From: Candidatus Glassbacteria bacterium
GTDB lineage: Bacteria > Gemmatimonadota > Glassbacteria > GWA2-58-10
Assembly (NCBI GenBank): GCA_019456185.1
Contig: VRUH01000037.1
Location: forward strand, 277-39,185
Length of the DNA: 38,909 nt
Direction of reading: 5' to 3'
Shown: positions 33,605 to 38,909 of the stretch, piece by piece
Numbering within the stretch: the stretch's first letter is position 1
Layout: each line of letters opens with the position of its first letter
Made by a program: the position numbers and the translations under genes
Notes under the pieces: generated by a model
The model's database searches: none
What the model was told of the DNA's origin: nothing
What the model saw: only the letters and a program-made list of their open reading frames with translations

Positions 33605-33721
33605 ATCTACAGAGAAGCAGCGACAGCTGGCGCGCCGATAGTGGACCTGGTTCAGTTTTCCGCCCGATTTCGCCCCACCACCCGCGCGATGGAACAGTTT
33701 ATCGATAAGCATCTCAGGTAA
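33605..33721 (+). pseudogene. C-terminal part of the split small secreted-protein gene
   Basis: 38 residues in GC-rich host-like codons: IYREAATAGAPIVDLVQFSA then RFRPTTRAMEQFIDKHLR and TAA. It could be read from an ATG at 33593 inside the AT-rich segment, but that start has no ribosome-binding site. In frame and phase it continues the signal-peptide frame at 32708. It ends 31 bases before the FAD oxidoreductase gene. Confidence 0.5.
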
Positions 33722-33752
33722 ACTTTATAATCACAACTCCGGGAGCAATCCA

Positions 33753-35651
33753 ATGAGCAAAACTCACAACCGCCGCGATTTCTTCCAGTTAGCCCTGGGC
33801 GGAGGTACAGCCGCGGGTCTGCTGGCCGGAACCCTGGCCTCTCCTTCCTACGCCCAGCTCAAAAGGGACGGGGCAGCTGCCATCCGTCAGGCGGACGAGG
33901 CTAAACTAATGGCCGACGTGGTAATCGTGGGCGGAGGTCCCAGCGGCGTGACGGCGGCGCTGGCCGCAGCCCGCAACGGCAGCTCGGTGGTCCTGGTGCA
34001 GAACAGGCCGGTGCTGGGCGGCAACTCGTCGAGCGAGGTGCGGATGCATATCGTGGGCGCCAACAACAACCTCCCAGACGCGCGCGAGACCGGCATTATC
34101 GAGGAACTCCGGCTTGAGAACCAGGTGCGTAACCCCCAGCGCTCCGCATCGATGTGGGACCTGCTGCTCTGGGAGAAAACGTGGTACCATCCCCGGATCA
34201 CCCTGCTGCTGAACACAGTGATGGACTCCTGCCGGACCGACAGCGGGCTGATCCGCTCGATCAGTTGCTACCAGATGACCACCCAGACCCGCTTCGAGAT
34301 CGAGGGAGCGCTGTTCGCCGACTGCACCGGCGACGGGACCCTGGGCTATCTGGCGGGTAATCCCTGGCGGCAGGGCCAGGAGGGCAAAGCGGAGTACGGC
34401 GAGTCGATGGCCCCGGATGAGCCGACCCCCTACACGATGGGTTCCAGCCTGCTGTTCCAGGGGCGCGACATGGGACGGCCCGTGCCGTTTATCGCTCCCG
34501 ACTGGGCGCACAAGTACCCGACCCACGAGTCGCTGGGCAGAAACCCCGGCAGCCCCGAATATGGCTACTGGTGGATCGAGTGGGGCGGGATGCTGGACAC
34601 GATCAAGGACGACGACCGGATCAGGGAGGAACTGCTCAAGGTGCTGCTGGGCGTCTGGGACCACCTGAAAAACCACGGCGACCACGGGGCCGGCAACTGG
34701 GCGCTCGACTGGTTCGGCTTCCTGCCCGCCCGCCGCGAGAACCGTCGCCTGCTAGGAGCGTATATCCTGCGTCAGGACGACCTGACCAGCGGCCGGGTAT
34801 TCGACGACGAGGTGGCGTTCGGCGGCTGGCCGATCGACCATCATTTCCCCGAGGGTATAGACTACAAGGGAAGCGATTTCTGGTTCAGCAACAAGCTGGA
34901 CGACCTCTACAGCATTCCGCTGCGCTCGCTGCATTCGGCCACGCTGAGGAACCTGTTCATCGGCGGACGCTGCCTGAGCGCCACCCACCTGGCGCTGGCC
35001 AGCACCCGTGTGATGGCCACTTGCGCGGTAATCGGCCAGGGGATCGGCACAGCCGCGGCCCACTGCTCAGCCATGGGCAGACTGCCCGGCGAGCTGGGCA
35101 AGGACGATATCGAACAGATCAAGCAGACCCTGCTGCGCGACGACGCCTATCTGCTGGGCACGCCCAACCGCGACCCGGACGACCTGGCACGCAAGGCCAA
35201 AGCCGGTGCGGCAAGTTCCCTGCCCGTGTTCGGGCCGGAAAACGTGCTGGACGGAACAGCCAGGAGCAGGCACGGCAGCGGCCACCAGTGGCGCTCCCGC
35301 TCGCTTGATCCAGATGACTGCCGTCTGGAACTGGATTTCGGCGAACCGGTGAGCCTGAGCCGCGTTCATCTCTGTTTCGACACGGGCTTGAGCCGGGCGA
35401 TGACGCTGACCCACCAGGACAGCTACCATGAAACGATGATCGAGGGGCCGCAGCCGGAGACCGTGAAAGACTACGTCCTGGAGGCGCATGTCGACGGGAC
35501 CTGGTGCACAGTGGCCGTGGTGGCCGGTAACTACCAGCGCCTGCTGGTCCACGAGTTCAGCCCCCTGCCGGTAACAAAGCTGCGGCTGAACGTGCTGGCG
35601 ACTCACGGGGTTAACCAGGCCAGGGTGTTCGAAATCCGCGCCTACGCATAA
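33753..35651 (+). CDS. Tat-exported FAD-dependent oxidoreductase with C-terminal discoidin-like domain
   Basis: 632 residues with a Tat leader NRRDFFQLALGGGTAAGL (6-23). The FAD motif ADVVIVGGGPSGVTAALAAA (54-73), LGGNSSSEVRMHIVGA and the later FIGGRCLSATHLALASTRVM match the FAD-dependent family of PF12831 type. The final 130 or so residues (from ENVLDGTARSRHGSGHQW) form a beta-sandwich like F5/8 type C domains, which bind glycans. This suggests a periplasmic or surface redox enzyme acting on carbohydrate. Good purine-rich GGAG precedes the ATG. It ends at a strong terminator. Confidence 0.88.
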   Translation: MSKTHNRRDFFQLALGGGTAAGLLAGTLASPSYAQLKRDGAAAIRQADEAKLMADVVIVGGGPSGVTAALAAARNGSSVVLVQNRPVLGGNSSSEVRMHIVGANNNLPDARETGIIEELRLENQVRNPQRSASMWDLLLWEKTWYHPRITLLLNTVMDSCRTDSGLIRSISCYQMTTQTRFEIEGALFADCTGDGTLGYLAGNPWRQGQEGKAEYGESMAPDEPTPYTMGSSLLFQGRDMGRPVPFIAPDWAHKYPTHESLGRNPGSPEYGYWWIEWGGMLDTIKDDDRIREELLKVLLGVWDHLKNHGDHGAGNWALDWFGFLPARRENRRLLGAYILRQDDLTSGRVFDDEVAFGGWPIDHHFPEGIDYKGSDFWFSNKLDDLYSIPLRSLHSATLRNLFIGGRCLSATHLALASTRVMATCAVIGQGIGTAAAHCSAMGRLPGELGKDDIEQIKQTLLRDDAYLLGTPNRDPDDLARKAKAGAASSLPVFGPENVLDGTARSRHGSGHQWRSRSLDPDDCRLELDFGEPVSLSRVHLCFDTGLSRAMTLTHQDSYHETMIEGPQPETVKDYVLEAHVDGTWCTVAVVAGNYQRLLVHEFSPLPVTKLRLNVLATHGVNQARVFEIRAYA

Positions 35652-35657
35652 AAAAAG

Positions 35658-35684
35658 CCCCGGCCGGATCGGGCCGGGGTTTTT
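35658..35684. terminator. Intrinsic terminator
   Basis: CCCCGGCC (35658-35665) and GGCCGGGG (35672-35679) with a 6-base loop, then TTTTT; preceded by a run of A residues. It can serve the FAD gene and the convergent aldo/keto reductase gene. Confidence 0.85.
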
Positions 35685-35733
35685 CGCCTCTTTCTCTCTG
35701 TGTCTATGTGTCTAGCTTTTCATGCAATCTTTA

Positions 35734-36732
35734 TCAGGCCGTGTCCCGGTGGCCGGCCATGAACTCGGCGAACGAGGTTTTGATTTCGCCGGCCGCATCG
35801 GCCTTGATTTTCTCTCTCTCGCTGTCGCTGTACGGTTTGAAATTCCTGACCACTTCGATATTCTGCGGCAGGTGCTCCGGTTGAGGCATGCCCACCGTGG
35901 CCGAACTGATCGGCAGGCTGAGGCAGTAGCGCAGGCAAGTGGCGTAGTCGAACTTGTCGTATTTGCCCACAATCTGGTCCTGGCCCATCACCTTCATCGC
36001 GATAATCCCCATGTCCCTCTCCACCGCCATCGGCAGGGCGTTTTCCTCGAACCCCATGTCGCGGGCGTTGTTGGTGGCGACATTGAGCGCCATCTGGACG
36101 ACATCGAGTTCGTGGCGGCCCAGCAGGGTGGCCAGCACCAGGCTGTTGGTATGGCTGCTGGCGCCGACCCAGCGGGCCAGGCCCTCTTCCTTGGCCCGGT
36201 AGAGCTGCTCCAGCGTACCGCCCTTCTTCTCGACCGCTTCCAGATCGTCCTCATGCTGCATGCTGTGCATCAGCAGCGAATCCACATAGTCGACGTTAAG
36301 CCGTTTCAGACTCAGTTCCAGATCCTTGCGGAACTGGTCCGGCCCTCGGGACATGATCTTGGTCTGGATCAGCACTTCCTTGCGCCGCGCCGGCATCAGC
36401 ATCCCGATTCGCTCCTCGCTCTTGCCGTTGCCGTAGCCATGGGCGCTGTCGAGATAGAACACGCCGGAGTCGATCGCCTCGTTCATCACTTTCAGCGCCG
36501 TGTCCGTGTCGTACTGCACCCAGCGGCTGCCGCTGCCGAAGGTGAGCAGGGGCACTTTCGCTCCGGTTTTGCCGAACCTGCGGGTCGGCAGCGGCGAGGT
36601 CGGGATTGCATGGAACCTGCTGCCCTCCGCCCGCAATTTTCCACCCGCCATCCCGGCCGCGGCGAGCGCGGCGGTTCCGGCGATAAATTCACGGCGTGTG
36701 AGTTTACCGTTTATTTTATTCCTGCCGTCCAT
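35734..36732 (-). CDS. Tat-exported aldo/keto reductase
   Basis: 332 residues from ATG 36732, where GGAGGG lies just upstream; the open frame extends to 36891 but without support. Tat motif TRREFIAGTAALAAAG (12-27). The AKR tetrad is visible: Asp95 and Tyr100 in YLDSAHGYGNG, Lys125 in IQTKIMSR, and His156 in LLMHSMQ. Late elements (SSATVGMPQPEHLPQN) are typical. It reduces or oxidises aldehydes or sugars with NAD(P), here apparently in the periplasm. The start matches the style of the other Tat redox enzymes in the window. A 17-spaced promoter lies at 36857-36885. Confidence 0.92.
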   Translation of the reverse strand: MDGRNKINGKLTRREFIAGTAALAAAGMAGGKLRAEGSRFHAIPTSPLPTRRFGKTGAKVPLLTFGSGSRWVQYDTDTALKVMNEAIDSGVFYLDSAHGYGNGKSEERIGMLMPARRKEVLIQTKIMSRGPDQFRKDLELSLKRLNVDYVDSLLMHSMQHEDDLEAVEKKGGTLEQLYRAKEEGLARWVGASSHTNSLVLATLLGRHELDVVQMALNVATNNARDMGFEENALPMAVERDMGIIAMKVMGQDQIVGKYDKFDYATCLRYCLSLPISSATVGMPQPEHLPQNIEVVRNFKPYSDSEREKIKADAAGEIKTSFAEFMAGHRDTA

Positions 36733-36856
36733 TGTTGTCCCTCCGTCAGTTTGATTTTTGTCCTCTTCGCTCTGCATCTCTCCGGTCATGCCTGCCGCGT
36801 GCCTGCCTGGATCCGACGCAATATGCCTGTGGTCACCAACCCCCGGACTTGTATTT

Positions 36857-36885
36857 ATTGTAACAGGTTTAAGAAAATAAATCAA
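36857..36885 (-). promoter_or_regulatory. Sigma-70-type promoter for the aldo/keto reductase gene
   Basis: Reverse-strand TTGATT (36880-36885) and TACAAT (36857-36862), spacer 17 bases. It predicts a leader of about 118 bases. It lies back to back with the TonB-receptor promoter, about 65 bases apart. Confidence 0.55.
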
Positions 36886-36948
36886 TCTCAAACCAGTTCT
36901 TACAGTGTAATACTGAACTGAAACACCGCGAAAAATTCGAATTTATCC

Positions 36949-36977
36949 TTGCATATTCGGCAAAATAGTGTTAGTAT
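36949..36977 (+). promoter_or_regulatory. Sigma-70-type promoter for the TonB receptor gene
   Basis: TTGCAT (36949-36954) and TAGTAT (36972-36977) with a 17-base spacer, about 75 bases before the receptor ATG. The 320-base region between the two divergent genes holds these two promoters and no gene. Confidence 0.5.
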
Positions 36978-37052
36978 ATGCGCAGTCACTTAAAGACTAT
37001 GAGGCTCTTATATCAATCGCGTTTCAGAAACCACTACTCGAGGCCGGTCCAA

Positions 37053-38909
37053 ATGTCACCGTACCCAGTTGTCTCCACACGAAGTTTCGCCACTCGTACG
37101 CATCGCCTATACCTGCTGGCCGCAGTACTGCTGCTTTCAGCGGCCTTGCCGCTCACCGCCCGGAACAACGGGGTCCTGGAAGGGATTGTCACCGATAAGA
37201 GCGACGGCAGCCCGGTCGCGGCGGTACGGGTGACAGTGGTAAACAAGGGAATCAGCACGTTGACCGGAAGCGAGGGCCGTTACCGGCTGGAGGGCCTAGC
37301 GCCGGGACGTTACAAAATCATGGCTTCCGCCCCGTTTCATGCTGGTTCGATTCGGGAAGTCGAGATCACGGACAGCGCAACCGCCCGGCTCGATTTCCGT
37401 CTCGGCGACAAAGTGATCGAGCTGGAGGGAATAGTTGTCACGGCCACCCTGAACGAAAAAGAGGTGGAAGCCGTACCCGCCACGGTTGAGGTACTCACCC
37501 GCCAGGAACTGGACAATATCGGGGCTGAGAAAATCCATGCGGCGCTTACAGAGGCCCAGGGCCTGAATGTCCAGTTCGGCAACGGGCGGACTGTGGCCGT
37601 CGGCCTTCGCGGGCTCAACCCCAACCAGAGCCTGATACTGGTGGATGGCCGCCGTCAGGTGGTGGGGTTCAGAGACATGCTGCACCTGGACGATATCCCG
37701 CTGGGCATGATCGAGAGAGTGGAAATTGTCCGCGGCCCCGGCTCGGCGCTCTATGGCAGCGACGCCATGGGCGGTGTGATCAATTTCATCACCCGGCGGC
37801 CCACCGAGGGGATCAGGGGCGGGCTGGACATCCGCTACGGCCAGAGCCGCTACGGCGAGGCCGAGACCCCGTTTTTCAGCGGAGATATATCGGGGCGAAA
37901 GGGACCGATCGGGTTTTCGCTCTCCACAACGCTGAACTCGAGGGATTACTACGACCGCGACAAAAGCACGTTCCTGAGCGATGGGGACAATTGCGACGAG
38001 GCCGCGGGAGCGGGTACTGTCTCCTGGGAACTCGGCAGCGGTCACCGCCTGACAGGCGGCATGGACTACGCCTATTCAAGCCAGGAGGGAAACCGGGAGA
38101 TGACCTCGGGCGACTGGGTGAAAGAAACGGATTGGAACAGGCGTTCTGTGTATGTGCAGTACGATGGCCGCCTGGCGGACAACGTGGACCTGATGGTGCG
38201 GGGTAACTTCTCGCATTACGGGTACGATAACCAGAATCTCCTGGTCAGAACGAGAGAGGGTGTGACTCCGTCTTCTCCCACCATCGACACCTACCACCTG
38301 GAGCAGAACCTGCGGCAGTTCGAAACCCGGGCCAGCGGGCTGATGTTCGGCAGGCACCTGGTCACCGCCGGTGTCGAGTACCGTATCGAGGACCGGATGG
38401 ACAACGAAGCGGATAGCGACATCGACAACAGCGCCGTGTTCGCTCAGGACGAGTTCTGGCTGTCGGATATCCTGCTGGCCGTGGCCGGCGCCCGGTTCGA
38501 CAGCCACTCTGATTTCGGCTCGGAGTTCAGCCCCCGTCTGGGCGCCACGCTGTTGCCGGCCAATAATTTCAGGATCAAGGCTTCCTACGGCGAGGGCTTC
38601 CGCGCTCCCTCGATCTATGAGCTCCACGTCCAGAAAGACACCCGCCGCAATCTGGTGGTTCCCAATCCCGATCTCGACGCCGAGACCTCGCGTGGATATG
38701 AGATCGGCGCGGAGGGTGAGGCCGGACCGTTCAGCGCCCGGGCCACCTATTTCCGCAACGATATCGACCGGATGATCAACACCGTCCAGATCGGGATCGA
38801 CACTGTCAGCCTGGGCAGTACTGGAGGTGGAGGGGGAGGGGGCGGCGGTGGCGGCGGCGGCAGTGCAAGCACCAGGCCGATTTTCCGCTACGAGAATGTG
38901 GACGAGGTG
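37053..38909 (+). CDS. TonB-dependent outer-membrane receptor, 3' part beyond the window
   Basis: 619 codons in one frame from ATG 37053 to the edge, no stop reached. A signal helix (LYLLAAVLLLSAALPLTA) is followed by a carboxypeptidase-regulatory-like domain (GVLEGIVTDKSDGSPVAAVR, then EGRYRLEGLAPGRYKI), then the TonB box region (IVVTATLNEKEVEAV) and plug motifs VVGFRDMLHLDDIPLG and IVRGPGSALYGSDAMGGVIN. The rest is barrel strands with GEGFRAPS. It imports a bulky nutrient across the outer membrane. Near the end a glycine run (38823-38861) sits in a predicted extracellular loop. The substrate could be a glycan fragment or chelate. Confidence 0.93.
   Translation, partial: MSPYPVVSTRSFATRTHRLYLLAAVLLLSAALPLTARNNGVLEGIVTDKSDGSPVAAVRVTVVNKGISTLTGSEGRYRLEGLAPGRYKIMASAPFHAGSIREVEITDSATARLDFRLGDKVIELEGIVVTATLNEKEVEAVPATVEVLTRQELDNIGAEKIHAALTEAQGLNVQFGNGRTVAVGLRGLNPNQSLILVDGRRQVVGFRDMLHLDDIPLGMIERVEIVRGPGSALYGSDAMGGVINFITRRPTEGIRGGLDIRYGQSRYGEAETPFFSGDISGRKGPIGFSLSTTLNSRDYYDRDKSTFLSDGDNCDEAAGAGTVSWELGSGHRLTGGMDYAYSSQEGNREMTSGDWVKETDWNRRSVYVQYDGRLADNVDLMVRGNFSHYGYDNQNLLVRTREGVTPSSPTIDTYHLEQNLRQFETRASGLMFGRHLVTAGVEYRIEDRMDNEADSDIDNSAVFAQDEFWLSDILLAVAGARFDSHSDFGSEFSPRLGATLLPANNFRIKASYGEGFRAPSIYELHVQKDTRRNLVVPNPDLDAETSRGYEIGAEGEAGPFSARATYFRNDIDRMINTVQIGIDTVSLGSTGGGGGGGGGGGGGSASTRPIFRYENVDEV
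38823..38861 (+). repeat. Triplet repeat encoding 13 glycines in the TonB receptor
   Basis: Thirteen consecutive GGN codons (mixed GGA, GGT, GGG, GGC) between SLGST and SASTRP. Purine-rich, low-complexity DNA of this type is prone to slippage in units that keep frame. Confidence 0.85.

Noticed and set aside
33449-33712. 87-residue reverse frame across the right edge of the AT-rich segment
   Set aside because: It covers the host-like plus-strand fragment and has no ribosome-binding site or recognisable fold.
1-38909. CRISPR arrays, tRNA or rRNA genes, prophage structural genes, SusC/SusD pair
   Set aside because: Looked for and not seen. The TonB receptor has no SusD partner within the window, though genes beyond its end are not visible.

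Overview
The window looks like a chromosomal piece of an uncultured, GC-rich, Gram-negative polysaccharide-degrading bacterium. A TonB-dependent receptor, several lipoproteins and a probable outer-membrane barrel point to an outer membrane. Many enzymes carry RR-x-F Tat leaders, and two large secreted proteins end in dockerin-like calcium loops, one followed by a FlgD-like 'SPNP.NPST' sorting domain. That combination is typical of FCB-group lineages such as Latescibacterota, Glassbacteria or KSB1. This placement is inferred from protein style; no rRNA or tRNA gene is visible.

Layout. 1-5.4 kb: amidohydrolase and metallo-beta-lactamase-fold hydrolases, a Tat-exported glycosidase-like protein, an HDOD regulator, and two gene relics that have lost their middle parts (a uroporphyrinogen-decarboxylase-like gene and a zinc-alcohol-dehydrogenase/quinone-reductase-like gene). 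5.4-19 kb: a secreted heparinase II/III-like lyase, a URO-D-family protein, EamA and MFS transporters, a Tat sugar-isomerase-like protein, Nudix, a secreted beta-helix protein with dockerin, a SUMF1-fold lipoprotein, a Tat Gfo/Idh/MocA oxidoreductase and a GNAT acetyltransferase. 19-25 kb: a candidate small RNA with its own promoter and terminator, an AIM24-like protein, an outer-membrane protein plus two paralogous lipoproteins, and ilvD, whose 3' end is duplicated around a DUF4258/YgiT toxin-antitoxin-like pair. 25-32.5 kb: a secreted protein of unknown function, a 29-residue membrane peptide, an orphan histidine kinase, rhomboid protease, secreted propeller-like protein, sugar epimerase/dehydratase and a GH13 enzyme. 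32.5-33.7 kb: a palindromic REP-like element and an AT-rich insertion that appears to split a small secreted-protein gene. 33.7 kb to the end: a Tat FAD oxidoreductase, a Tat aldo/keto reductase and the start of a TonB receptor.

How it may fit together (inference): extracellular lyases and glycosidases release sugars or uronates, the TonB receptor and MFS/EamA carriers import them, and a set of Tat-exported redox and isomerase enzymes (Gfo/Idh, FAD, AKR, sugar isomerase) modifies them in the periplasm. The genes sit in short operons separated by clear intrinsic terminators rather than in one PUL, and no SusC/SusD pair is seen.

The least expected signals are the duplicated ilvD tail flanking a toxin-antitoxin pair, the AT-rich insertion whose removal restores one reading frame, two internally deleted genes within 2 kb of each other, and the orphan small RNA.
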